Shown: piece by piece, positions 15,901 to 23,397 of the stretch
Numbering within the stretch: the first letter of the stretch is position 1
Layout of the letters: every line of letters starts with the position of its first letter
From: Phycisphaeraceae bacterium
GTDB taxonomy: Bacteria; Planctomycetota; Phycisphaerae; Phycisphaerales; Phycisphaeraceae
Length of the DNA: 37,052 nt
Direction of reading: 5' to 3'
Assembly: GCA_028280965.1 (NCBI GenBank)
Contig: JANQKT010000049.1
Coordinates: 1-37,052 of the forward strand
Notes under the pieces: generated by a model
Seen by the model: only the letters and a program-made list of their open reading frames with translations
Databases searched by the model: none
Told to the model about the DNA's origin: nothing
Position numbers and translations under genes: made by a program

Positions 15901-16218
15901 ATGGGGGCGCAGTTCTACTTCGGCAACGCGATCGGCGAGAGCGGATCGACGGTCCCCGGCTCGGCGCCTGTTAACTTTGTCGATGTCATCCTGACCTGGA
16001 TCGGGCAGTCCGCCTCGGGCGTGCCGATCACCAGCCCGTTTGACTACAACCGTGACGGCATGATCAACATCACGGATGTCAGCGTCGCCTGGCTCAACCG
16101 GGCCGAGGGTGCCGCGGCGCTCCAGTTGATCATGCCCCCGGGCCCGATGGCCCAGCGCTTCCCGCAGGATGAGAACCTGCTCGCGCGTCTGCTCGCCCCA
16201 CAGCGCGATGCACGTTGA
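12922..16218 (+). CDS. Large secreted protein with sorbosone/glucose dehydrogenase-like beta-propeller
   Basis: A 1098-residue protein with a signal peptide (about 1-29, ending DAVSQ). Residues about 30-450 look like a PQQ-glucose/sorbosone dehydrogenase-type propeller (QIAFKPGDNNHVYVATAGGG, NGSLGLAFHEDP, STGFRNNYGLGIDDDGEIWV, GDVLVCRNSGGGSDI). No catalytic claim is made. A DUF642/malectin-like beta domain follows (about 475-655, with GSEWTVLVYAGLNDG). Further on is a region with DGDYFTITVPDGLVLDQMIV, resembling a PPC-like domain. One dockerin-like loop, FDYNRDGMINITDVSVAWLN, lies near residue 1040-1065. Unlike its neighbours it has no PEP-CTERM tail, ending ARLLAPQRDAR. GAAGG elements precede ATG 12922. 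Substrate unknown; a polysaccharide-linked surface role is inferred from context. Confidence 0.82.
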   Translation: MLGLFNHRVLAVWVLSICAAGGLVQDAVSQTLVNDLNGTLTLVPGGRPVPTFVTQIAFKPGDNNHVYVATAGGGVLRYDYDPNGANGNAVFSNQQTAVPTAITNVGGVNGSLGLAFHEDPTLGTVMYIAPAVPFVAGGSFVRVQTIVRLTDVDNDGVWGEAGELNQTIVNSVAVTTLHEINQMRVVGDTLYVNIGIRTQNGGQTAAQNQAIGGTGVDQSDPGETAYTGCLCFIEDLTLLSNDTTTTNIAGFTINGISAGGTLTNDDRVREDIQPFISTDPSKLRNYSTGFRNNYGLGIDDDGEIWVSMNQNENPNAQDQLHRGVTFKSDNEFFKGNDRMGDWKTTGDEATGSLTVDNLAVLNAGWFDPGNSNPAFSLLGFNVSANGMAFYPSDFPNTPLAGDVLVCRNSGGGSDIIHVDEATGGTQLVVEGLAGALDIERDPFGNFIAGGSTQLILLRVDEGDAPPPPGQADAIHLSLGEEVGAPGQEILNGDTWNNLVGSAGTDNSLQYADGSPATGISATQFVADAEFEGNNPNDAQGAGYVTGLDSATTTLIFSGGASLNGQCQLTVNGLPVGSEWTVLVYAGLNDGTSRQQTLTVNGTGIVAPIFSTYNSGQPVTFSNVVVGQDGQIQVTADDETSGNSTAVTFIQAVSLIPVPPPVDPSAFVGAHLAYGGGAFGEPETAFRFYPYSDGALFGGPNDDNPGEQPFDLFGGSGLPVDPSDGVLNIDELPAGTYSFLFQENNTITVEYEFELITVQAPGSSANPPTNDLTEAPGVDSISSDYANPSNLTLGLGSNIISGEVGESGIPGTILADGSDNNTDGDYFTITVPDGLVLDQMIVNQYNNGLQRGFLIYAPGSTLQGITAQNSGIAADKQPLLGGETATFANYSSYSRGINRVLIDIDNLPNDGADLTASDFEFRVGNDDTPDSAGVWPAAPAPSSISVLAGGGDNGSDRVVISWPDNAIDNTWLQVSVKANNNTALPEDFTLPTSGMGAQFYFGNAIGESGSTVPGSAPVNFVDVILTWIGQSASGVPITSPFDYNRDGMINITDVSVAWLNRAEGAAALQLIMPPGPMAQRFPQDENLLARLLAPQRDAR

Positions 16219-16270
16219 CCCCCATGCCTTGGAATTGACCATTATTTGTGAATTGGAGTGGTAGAGCGAG

Positions 16271-17614
16271 ATGAAAAAGACTTTGTTTACAACACTTTCG
16301 ACCCTCTCGGCGTGCCTGCTGCCCGGCGCATCGGCCTTCGCCGCGACCTCCCTGACCTTCGGGCCGGGCCTGACAGACCTGCAGTTGCTGCCCAACACCG
16401 CCGGGCAGACCGTGGACCTGTTCTTAAGTTCTGATGACAGCCCGCTGACCGCGGGCGCGAACCTGCAACTGATGGTCGCGGCGGGGGGGCCTGCTGTCGA
16501 TTTCGGTTCTTTGTCCGGAACAATTTATGACGGCGGGGCGCTCCTGGCCGACGAAGATGCCTCGCCGTTGGGGCTGGACCTGGGCCTGCTCGGGCCGTTG
16601 CCGCCGACAACCCCGATCAACAATACGGGAACCCAGCGGCTCGGCACGCTGACGTTTGACACGACTGGCCTTGCCGCTGGAGGTACTTTTGCGCTGGACT
16701 TCTCGGATACCACGCTGTTTGATGAGACTGGGACACTCATCAACTTCAGCCTGGTTGGTGGGGCGTCGGTCAGCGTGCCGTCGCCGCCGCCCGTGCCCGG
16801 CCAGGAGTTGATCCTCAACGGCGGGTTTGAGATCAACGCGGACGGCGTCTCCGGCCGAAACGGCATCGGTGCGCCAAACCCGACGAACGTCGAGCTGCCC
16901 GCGAGCCTGGAGGACTGGACGGTTTCGGGGCAGGCGCTGCGCTGGCCCGATGGCGTCCAAGGCCTGTTTGGTGTGGTTGACATCGGCGATTCGCCCGGTG
17001 ATGGCGAGGTCGTCTTCAACTTCGGCGGCCTGGCCTCCGTCTCTCAGGACATCACCACCACTGTCGGTCAGGAGTACATCATCTCCTACGACCTGGGCGC
17101 GCTGGGCGGCCCCAACTCCCCGGACCCCAACGGGTTTGTCGCCGACATCAACGTCCTGGCCGACGGCGTACTCGTTGATACCCAGAGCGTGGCCCAGGAC
17201 GCCGAGGGCACGAACCTGGACTGGACGAGCTATACCGTCAGCTTCGTCGCCACCGATACCGTCACGACGATCACGTTTGAAGAAACCGATGACGTGGCAC
17301 CCGACGACTACGGCGCGATCCTCGACAACATCTCGGTCGTTGCCGCCTTCGACCCGGCGGACCTGGACCTGGACGGCGACGTGGACGACGCGGACTTCGC
17401 CTTGTTCTTCGCCGCCTTCTCCGGCCCCGGTGTCCCGACCGGCAACCCCGCCGCGGACCTGGACAACGATGGCGACACCGATGACGCGGACTTCGGCTTG
17501 GCCTTCGCCGCTTTCACCGGGCCCGGCGGCGCGGCCAGTGTCCCCGAGCCGGCCGGCCTGGTTGTGTTGGGCATGGGCCTGCTGACGCTCGCGAGCCGCC
17601 GCCGACCTGATTAA
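16271..17614 (+). CDS. PEP-CTERM protein: cohesin-like domain, DUF642-like module, dockerin-like doublet
   Basis: A 447-residue exported protein. Signal peptide about 1-24. Residues about 25-165 have the strand pattern of cohesin/CBM-like domains often seen in PEP-CTERM proteins (TVDLFLSSDDSPLTAGANLQ, then RLGTLTFDTTGLAAGGTFAL). A proline linker (PSPPPVPG) leads to a DUF642-like module (about 176-357, ILNGGFEINADGVSGRNGI to YGAILDNISVV), two dockerin-like loops (about 361-420), and a PEP-CTERM tail (VPEPAGLVVLGMGLL then SRRRPD). It shares its last three blocks with the protein at 9436 but has a different first domain. The cohesin assignment is by pattern only. Confidence 0.85.
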   Translation: MKKTLFTTLSTLSACLLPGASAFAATSLTFGPGLTDLQLLPNTAGQTVDLFLSSDDSPLTAGANLQLMVAAGGPAVDFGSLSGTIYDGGALLADEDASPLGLDLGLLGPLPPTTPINNTGTQRLGTLTFDTTGLAAGGTFALDFSDTTLFDETGTLINFSLVGGASVSVPSPPPVPGQELILNGGFEINADGVSGRNGIGAPNPTNVELPASLEDWTVSGQALRWPDGVQGLFGVVDIGDSPGDGEVVFNFGGLASVSQDITTTVGQEYIISYDLGALGGPNSPDPNGFVADINVLADGVLVDTQSVAQDAEGTNLDWTSYTVSFVATDTVTTITFEETDDVAPDDYGAILDNISVVAAFDPADLDLDGDVDDADFALFFAAFSGPGVPTGNPAADLDNDGDTDDADFGLAFAAFTGPGGAASVPEPAGLVVLGMGLLTLASRRRPD

Positions 17615-17623
17615 ACAGTGCAT

Positions 17624-17650
17624 GCCGCCTGGGATCTGACTCAAGGCGGC
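17624..17650 (+). terminator. Hairpin after the PEP-CTERM gene
   Basis: GCCGCCT (17624-17630) pairs with AGGCGGC (17644-17650) just after the stop at 17614. No T-run follows, so termination strength is uncertain. It separates the PEP-CTERM group from the hydrolase trio. Confidence 0.4.
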
Positions 17651-17697
17651 AATGCGCCACGCGACCATCACTCTAAACACGATCAGGAGTGTCTCCT

Positions 17698-18771
17698 TTG
17701 ATTCGGAAAAATCTATCGGTCGGAACGGGCTTCGTCGCTTCCCTGGTGCCCCGACGCACCGTGTTCTGCATGGCGATCATGGTGTGGGCGGCTGTCTTTG
17801 CCCATACCCAGGCCCTTGCGGATGATCACGCAAGCGACGAACCGCGCAAGCTCCAGCCCAAGCTTGTCGGCGAGTGGTGGCAGGTCGCAAACAACCCGGA
17901 CCTGGGCGAGCTGAGTTCCGACAACCAGCAGCCGGTGGACTTCGGCGTCTGGCAGGCCAACGACGGGACCTGGCAGCTGTGGTCCTGCATCCGCCACACC
18001 AAGGAGCCGGGCAAGACGCGGCTGTTCTACGGCTGGGAGGGCGCAAAGATCACGGACAAGGACTGGACCGCCGAGGGGATCAAGATGCGCGCCAACCCGC
18101 GCGTCGGCGAGACGGCGGGGGGGATGCAGGCGCCGCACGTCATCCGCGGGGCGCACACCGGCACGTTCCAGATGTTCTACGGCGACTGGAACAATATCTG
18201 CCTGGCACGCAGCCCCAAGGACAACGGCAAGGCCTTTACCCGCGTGGTGCAGGACAACCAGTCGCGTGTCACCGCCATGTTCACCGAAGGCGCCGGCACC
18301 AACACCCGTGACGCGATGGTCATCTTCGTTGAAGAAGAGCAGCTCTACTACTGCTACTACTGCGCCGGGGTCGGCTTTAGAGCAGAGAGCCATAACAAAA
18401 CCGGGGCGGTCTATTGCCGGACCTCCAAAGACCTTCGCCACTGGAGTGAATCCAAGATCGTTTCCAAGGGCGGGCGGTCCGGCAACGGCTGGGGCCAGCA
18501 CGAGTGCCCGCACGTCGTCTACATCGACGGCTACTACTACCTGTTCCGAACGCAGTACTACGGCCGTGGCAACAAGAGCTTCATCTACCGGTCCAAGGAC
18601 CCGTTGGACTTCGGCATCGGCACGGATGAAGGCTACTTCGTTGGCGAGTTGCCCGTCGCCGCCATGGAACTCGTTGAGCACGAAGACCAGTGGTACATCT
18701 TCGCGCTGAACCCCGGCCTCGACGGCATCCGGGCATCCCGGCTCGAATGGGTATCGCAAGAGGATCAGTAA
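17698..18771 (+). CDS. GH43-like secreted glycoside hydrolase (five-bladed propeller type)
   Basis: A 357-residue protein with an N-terminal hydrophobic signal (FCMAIMVWAAVFAHTQALA). The mature part has the blade pattern of GH43/GH32-related propellers: VDFGVWQANDGTWQLWSCIR (first-blade acidic residue), RLFYGWEG, GGMQAPHVIRGAHTGTFQMF, GDWNNICLARSPKDNGKAF, CPHVVYIDGYYYLFRTQYYG and MELVEHEDQWYIFALNPG. Start: TTG 17698 has AGGAG eight bases upstream and is preferred to GTG 17689, which overlaps that site; ATG 17770 is possible but lacks a ribosome site. Very close to the gene at 22239; the two flank the GH116-like gene. GH43-type enzymes act on arabinan, xylan or related sugars, but substrate is not readable here and a non-catalytic role is possible. 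Confidence 0.8.
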   Translation: MIRKNLSVGTGFVASLVPRRTVFCMAIMVWAAVFAHTQALADDHASDEPRKLQPKLVGEWWQVANNPDLGELSSDNQQPVDFGVWQANDGTWQLWSCIRHTKEPGKTRLFYGWEGAKITDKDWTAEGIKMRANPRVGETAGGMQAPHVIRGAHTGTFQMFYGDWNNICLARSPKDNGKAFTRVVQDNQSRVTAMFTEGAGTNTRDAMVIFVEEEQLYYCYYCAGVGFRAESHNKTGAVYCRTSKDLRHWSESKIVSKGGRSGNGWGQHECPHVVYIDGYYYLFRTQYYGRGNKSFIYRSKDPLDFGIGTDEGYFVGELPVAAMELVEHEDQWYIFALNPGLDGIRASRLEWVSQEDQ

Positions 18772-18801
18772 CAACCGTGTCGGTTGACTTTTGTTTTCTT
18801 C
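18772..18801 (+). promoter_or_regulatory. Hairpin with T-rich tail between GH43-like and GH116-like genes
   Basis: CAACCG (18772-18777) pairs with CGGTTG (18781-18786) across TGT, then ACTTTTGTTTTCTTC. It starts one base after the stop codon. The fold and tail fit a weak intrinsic terminator or attenuator inside an otherwise co-directional gene set. Confidence 0.5.
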
Positions 18802-18853
18802 ACATCGTTCCACAAAACAGTACTCTCACTCACCACGGCGCAAAGGGTTTGCC

Positions 18854-21800
18854 ATGCAGTCCGAACAGGAATACTCCGTCAATGTCAATGGATCCGATGA
18901 ACAGGCGCGTGGGTGCTGCCCGACACCTGAACCGACCGCCGAGCAAGCGTGCTGTGGCGGCCCATCGCAGCCCCAGCTCGGAGAGGCCGGCTGCTGTGGT
19001 GATGGGATGAGCCGCCGCTCGTTCCTCGCGGCAACAGGCCTGACGACGGCCGGCCTCGTCGCGGGCCTGCCGACCGTGCGTCGGACCTACGCCCAGCCGG
19101 TGAGCGTCGACCACTTCGTGCCCGAAGACAAGCAGCTGACCGCCGAGTGGCTGGCGCAGCTCACCGCCAAGGGCGAGCGAAAGGTCTACCGCGGCGCGGA
19201 GTTGCAAACGATCGGCATGCCCTGCGGCGGTGTGGCGGCGGGGCAGTTGTACGTCCTGGGCGACGGCTCGCTGGGCTACTGGTGGAATGCGAACAACTCG
19301 CACAACACCGGCTACGGCCACCACTACGAGATCGACACGCCGCTGGGCGAGTACCCGGTGACGTACACGCCCGAGCCCTTCACCCCGCCGACGCCGGTGG
19401 ACCAGGGCTTTGCGCTGCGGGTCGGCAACAAGATCTGGCAACTGAACGCCGACGGCTTCGAAGACATCGGCTTCATCGGCGAGTACCCGATCGCGGAGAT
19501 CTCGTACGACAAGGCCAAAGGCGACAGCCCGCCGGTGAAGGTAAATGCGCAGGTCTTCTCGCCGTTCATCCCGATCAACACGCGCGACTCGGCGACGCCC
19601 GCCACGACCCTGCGGTACACCGTGACCAACACCTCGGGCCAGACGCAGGAGGTGGCGCTGGGTGGCTGGCTGCAGAACCCGGTCATGCTCACGCACAAGG
19701 ACGGTTGGAAGGGCGCGGCCCGGCAGCGCAACCAATCGGTCAACGGCAAGGGCTGGTCGGGCGTGACGATGGACTGCGTCGAGAAGCCCCAGCCGGAGGG
19801 GCGCGCTCCCAAGCTCGTGGTCTTCGAGGACTTCGAGGACGGCTACGGCCAGTGGACGCTCGAAGGCCAGGCCTTCGGCGACAAGCCCTCCGGCGGCACG
19901 ATGGACCAGCAGCAGCCGGTCTCCGGCTTCGAGGGCAAGGGCCTGGTCAACACCTTCCGGGGCGGCAGCGATGCGCAGGTCGGCAAAGCGACCTCCAAGA
20001 CGTTCAAGATCGAGATGCCGTATATCTGGTTCCTGGTCGGCGGCGGCAGCCACGCCAACACCGCGATCCGGCTGGTCGTCGATGGCGAGGTCGTCCATGC
20101 CACCTCGGGCGACAACAACGAGCGGCTGAGGGCCGCGTACTGGAACGTCTCTGATTTCAAAGGCCAAGAAGCCCACATCGAGATCGTCGATGAGAACCGC
20201 GGCGGCTGGGGACACATCAACATCGATCAGATCGTGTTCGCCGACCAGCCGCCCAAGCTCGACGGATTCGAAGCCGACCACCAGTACATGGGCCAGGTCA
20301 CGCTCGCGGCGTTGGGCAGCGAGGCGTCAACCCGCGCGGCATACGATTCGAAGCAGGCGTTCCTCGATGCCTTGACACAATCTGACAAGCTTGAGGCCCA
20401 GGCCAAGCAGACCTACGACATCGGCGAGGCGAAGGTCGCCGGCGTCACGGCCTCGGCCACGCTCGAGCCCGGCGAGTCGAAGAGCTTCGACTTCGTGCTC
20501 GGCTGGTACTACCCCAACCGCCGCGCGGACATCCACCGCGGCTGGGGTTCGGCCAACGGCCAGACCGACACGCCCGTCGGCAACCGCTACAACAACTGGT
20601 ACGACCACGCCAACGACGTGATCGACTACATGGCCGCTGGGTACGGCCGGCTGACCGAGCAGACCTACCTCTTCCGCGACACGCTCTACGACACCTCGCT
20701 GCCTTACTGGCTGATCCAGCGGCTGAGCATGCCCCTTGCCAACCTCGCCTCGGAGACCTGCACCTGGCGCGAGGACGGCTACTTCTGGGCCTGGGAAGGC
20801 GTCGGCTGCTGCCTGGGCAACTGCGGGCACGTCTGGAACTACGCCCAGGGCATGGCCCGGCTGTTCCCCGAACTCGAACGCTCGGTCCGCACCAACCAGG
20901 ACTTCAAATCGGGCAACGGCTACGACGACCGCACCGGCCTGATCCGCTTCCGCGGCGCGGGCAGCGGCTGGGCCGGCGACGCCATGGGCGGCTACATCCT
21001 CAAGGCCTACCGCGACCACCTCTGCTCGGCCGACGATTCGTTCCTCCGTGAGTACTACCCCAAGATCAAGAAATCGATCGAGTTCATGGTCGGCGAGGAC
21101 GGCAAGGACGGGAAGGTCGATGGCTTCCTCGAAGGCCGGCAGCACAACACCTACGACATCGACTACTTCGGTGCGAACACGCTCGTCGGCGCGATGTACC
21201 ACGCGGCCCTGCGTGCGGGCGCGAAGATGGCCGAAGTCGTGGGCGACGACGCGTTTGTCGAGCGCTGCACCAAGCTCGCGGACCAGGGCGTCAAGTCCAC
21301 CATGGACCGCATCTGGCGCGAAGACTGGGGCTACTTCATTCAAGACGTTGACCTCGCCAAGCACCCGCATAACCAGCAGGGCGACGGCTGCCTGGCCGAC
21401 CAACTGCTTGGCCAGAGCTTGGCGCACCAGTGTGGCTTGGGCTACATCTACCCCGAGGCCGCGGTCAAGAAGACGATGGCCTCGATCTGGAAGTACAACT
21501 GGGCGCCGGACGTCGGCCCGCAGAACGAGGTACACCCGCCGGAGCGCTGGTACTGCCGGCCCGGCGAAGCCGGCCTGTTCATGTGCACCTGGCCCAAGAC
21601 CAAGCACCTGGGCCCGACATCCGTCCGCTACCGCGACGAGGTCTGGACTGGCACCGAGTACCAGGTCGCCTCGCAGATGCTCTACGACGGGATGATCACC
21701 GAGCCCTTGGCGATCATCCGCGCGATCCACGACCGGTACGACGGTGTCAAGCACAACCCCTGGAACGAGATCGAGTGCGGCGATCACTACGCCCGTGCCC

Positions 21801-22174
21801 TCGCAAGCTGGGGCTGTCTGCTGGGGGTCAGCGGCTTTACGTACGACGGTCCGGCCGGCCACATCGGGTTCAATCCGAAGCTCGAATCGGACGACTTCAA
21901 GTGCTTCTTCAGCGCTGCCGAAGGCTGGGGCGCGTATAGCCAGACGATCAAGGGCAAGGCCCTTGACGCGAAGCTGGACCTGAAGTGGGGCGATCTCAAG
22001 CTGAGCACCATCAGCCTCGGCCTGCCCGAAGGCAGGAAGGCCGCGAGTGTGACTCTCAACGGCAAACAGCAGAAGATCACCACGAACGACGATGGAAGCG
22101 TGACGATCAAGCTCGACAAAGCCACGACCTTCAACCGAGGCGAGGCCATCGGGCTCGAAGTCGCGTTCAGGTAG
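18854..22174 (+). CDS. GH116-like (GBA2-type) glycoside hydrolase, Tat-exported, with inserted jelly-roll domain
   Basis: A 1106-residue protein. The first 50 residues carry three Cys-Cys pairs (21-22, 33-34, 47-48), then a twin-arginine signal SRRSFLAATGLTTAGLVAGL (from 53), implying folded export. The N-terminal sandwich (MPCGGVAAGQLYVLGDGSLG) is typical of GBA2/GH116 proteins. It is interrupted (about 318-467) by a levanase-linker-type jelly roll: VVFEDFEDGYGQWTLEG, IWFLVGGGSHANTAIRLVVD, GGWGHINIDQIVFAD. The catalytic (alpha/alpha)6 part (about 595-1030) shows AWEGVG (candidate nucleophile Glu648), QHNTYDIDYFG (candidate acid/base Asp768) and GCLADQLLGQSLAHQCGLG. GH116 enzymes cleave beta-glucosides or beta-xylosides. 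ATG 18854 follows AAAGGG; ATG 19007 would remove the Cys-rich part. Catalytic residues were aligned from memory. Confidence 0.85.
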   Translation: MQSEQEYSVNVNGSDEQARGCCPTPEPTAEQACCGGPSQPQLGEAGCCGDGMSRRSFLAATGLTTAGLVAGLPTVRRTYAQPVSVDHFVPEDKQLTAEWLAQLTAKGERKVYRGAELQTIGMPCGGVAAGQLYVLGDGSLGYWWNANNSHNTGYGHHYEIDTPLGEYPVTYTPEPFTPPTPVDQGFALRVGNKIWQLNADGFEDIGFIGEYPIAEISYDKAKGDSPPVKVNAQVFSPFIPINTRDSATPATTLRYTVTNTSGQTQEVALGGWLQNPVMLTHKDGWKGAARQRNQSVNGKGWSGVTMDCVEKPQPEGRAPKLVVFEDFEDGYGQWTLEGQAFGDKPSGGTMDQQQPVSGFEGKGLVNTFRGGSDAQVGKATSKTFKIEMPYIWFLVGGGSHANTAIRLVVDGEVVHATSGDNNERLRAAYWNVSDFKGQEAHIEIVDENRGGWGHINIDQIVFADQPPKLDGFEADHQYMGQVTLAALGSEASTRAAYDSKQAFLDALTQSDKLEAQAKQTYDIGEAKVAGVTASATLEPGESKSFDFVLGWYYPNRRADIHRGWGSANGQTDTPVGNRYNNWYDHANDVIDYMAAGYGRLTEQTYLFRDTLYDTSLPYWLIQRLSMPLANLASETCTWREDGYFWAWEGVGCCLGNCGHVWNYAQGMARLFPELERSVRTNQDFKSGNGYDDRTGLIRFRGAGSGWAGDAMGGYILKAYRDHLCSADDSFLREYYPKIKKSIEFMVGEDGKDGKVDGFLEGRQHNTYDIDYFGANTLVGAMYHAALRAGAKMAEVVGDDAFVERCTKLADQGVKSTMDRIWREDWGYFIQDVDLAKHPHNQQGDGCLADQLLGQSLAHQCGLGYIYPEAAVKKTMASIWKYNWAPDVGPQNEVHPPERWYCRPGEAGLFMCTWPKTKHLGPTSVRYRDEVWTGTEYQVASQMLYDGMITEPLAIIRAIHDRYDGVKHNPWNEIECGDHYARALASWGCLLGVSGFTYDGPAGHIGFNPKLESDDFKCFFSAAEGWGAYSQTIKGKALDAKLDLKWGDLKLSTISLGLPEGRKAASVTLNGKQQKITTNDDGSVTIKLDKATTFNRGEAIGLEVAFR

Positions 22175-22190
22175 CAACCGTGATCAGGCA

Positions 22191-22215
22191 GGCAGGAATG
22201 TCTGCCCGACTTTTT
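22191..22215 (+). promoter_or_regulatory. Hairpin with T-run after the GH116-like gene
   Basis: GGCAGG (22191-22196) pairs with TCTGCC (22201-22206), one G-U pair, followed by CGACTTTTTACTT. It lies 16 bases after the stop and 32 bases before the next start, and may be a leaky terminator. Confidence 0.5.
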
Positions 22216-22238
22216 ACTTAACAACAAGAGCTCTGAAG

Positions 22239-23273
22239 ATGTCAAACATAAAACTACTACTGTGTACTGCTCTGGCCTGCTTCACCCTGTTCGCTGGCCA
22301 TGGTGGTGCCCAAGCTCAGGAAATGGCAGCAGAAGAAGATCGCAAGCTCAAGCCTGTCCTCATCGGTAACTGGTGGCAGGTCGCGGGTAACCCCGACCTC
22401 GGCGAGGTCGGTTCGAAAGACCAGCAACCCGTGGACTTCGGTGTCTGGAAGGCGGCCGACGGGACTTGGCAGCTCTGGTCTTGCATCCGCCACACGAAGG
22501 AACCGGGCAGAACGCGGTTGTTCTACGGCTGGGAAGGCAAGCATATCACCGACAAGAACTGGACGCCCGAGGGCATCAAGATGCGCGCCAACCCCCTGGT
22601 CGGCGAAACGTCGGGCGGCATGCAGGCCCCACACGTCATCCGCGGGGCCCACTCCAATGACTTTCTCATGTTCTACGGCGATTGGAACAACATCTGCCTC
22701 GCACGCAGCCCGAAGGACAACGGCAAGGCCTTTGTCCGGGAAACAGAGCACACCTTCCTCGGCGTCTCCGCCCGCTTTACCGAGGGCGCCGCCACCAACA
22801 CCCGCGACGCGATGACCATCTTTATCGAAGAGGAGCAGCTCTATTACTGCTACTACTGCGCGTTTATCTATAAGACGGATGCCTCGGGCAAACGCATTAT
22901 CACCGGCGGGGTGTTCTGCCGGACCTCCAAAGACCTCGTCCAGTGGAGCGACTCGACCCTCGTCTCCTACGGCGGGCGGACCGGCACGGCCTGGCAGGCC
23001 CATGAGTGCCCGCACGTCGTCCACATCGACGGCTACTACTACCTCTTCCGCACCCAACGCTACGGCGGCAACAACATCAGCCACGTCTACCGCTCCAAAA
23101 ACCCGCTGGACTTCGGTATCGGTGATGACAAAGACACCTTTGTCACAACCCTGCCGGTTGCGGCGATGGAACTCGTTGAGCACGAAGGGCAGTGGTACAT
23201 CTTTGCCCTCAATCCCGGCTTGAACGGGATCCGCGCCTCGCGCCTGCAGTGGGCGGAAGACACAAAGCAATAG
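22239..23273 (+). CDS. GH43-like secreted glycoside hydrolase, paralog of the gene at 17698
   Basis: A 344-residue protein with a signal peptide (MSNIKLLLCTALACFTLFAG..AQAQ). It follows the 17698 product block by block: WWQVAGNPDLGEVGSKDQQP, VDFGVWKAADGTWQLWSCIR, GGMQAPHVIRGAH, GDWNNICLARSPKDNGKAF, EEEQLYYCYYCA, CPHVVHIDGYYYLFRTQRYG and MELVEHEGQWYIFALNPGL. The main difference is an insertion after YYCYYCA (IYKTDASGKRIITGG). The shared cysteine-rich EEEQLYYCYYC strand is unusual. The pair, with the GH116-like gene between them, suggests one degradation unit for a single glycan. Substrate unknown. Confidence 0.82.
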   Translation: MSNIKLLLCTALACFTLFAGHGGAQAQEMAAEEDRKLKPVLIGNWWQVAGNPDLGEVGSKDQQPVDFGVWKAADGTWQLWSCIRHTKEPGRTRLFYGWEGKHITDKNWTPEGIKMRANPLVGETSGGMQAPHVIRGAHSNDFLMFYGDWNNICLARSPKDNGKAFVRETEHTFLGVSARFTEGAATNTRDAMTIFIEEEQLYYCYYCAFIYKTDASGKRIITGGVFCRTSKDLVQWSDSTLVSYGGRTGTAWQAHECPHVVHIDGYYYLFRTQRYGGNNISHVYRSKNPLDFGIGDDKDTFVTTLPVAAMELVEHEGQWYIFALNPGLNGIRASRLQWAEDTKQ

Positions 23274-23348
23274 AAAGCCGACCGACAAGACAAGCAAGCG
23301 TACAGAGCCGCTCGGGGATAGTTAAAAAGTCCGATAATGCCTGTTATG

Positions 23349-23354
23349 TATAAT
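23349..23354 (+). promoter_or_regulatory. Candidate -10 element for the zinc-ribbon membrane protein gene
   Basis: A perfect TATAAT lies in an AT-rich patch 43 bases before the next start codon. No convincing -35 hexamer is found 16-18 bp upstream, so the call rests on the -10 alone. Confidence 0.35.
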
Positions 23355-23397
23355 TAAATCGCTGTTTACGGGCCCTGATGGCGGTTATGCTCCACGC

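Noticed and set aside
9436-17614. A true cellulosome-type cohesin-dockerin complex
   Set aside because: Only dockerin-like loops and a vague cohesin-like strand pattern are visible; no confirmed cohesin scaffold is present, so it is kept only as a hypothesis.
20327-22177. A 616-residue minus-strand open frame
   Set aside because: Antisense to the GH116-like gene; composition is Val/Gly/Ala/Arg-rich without domains.
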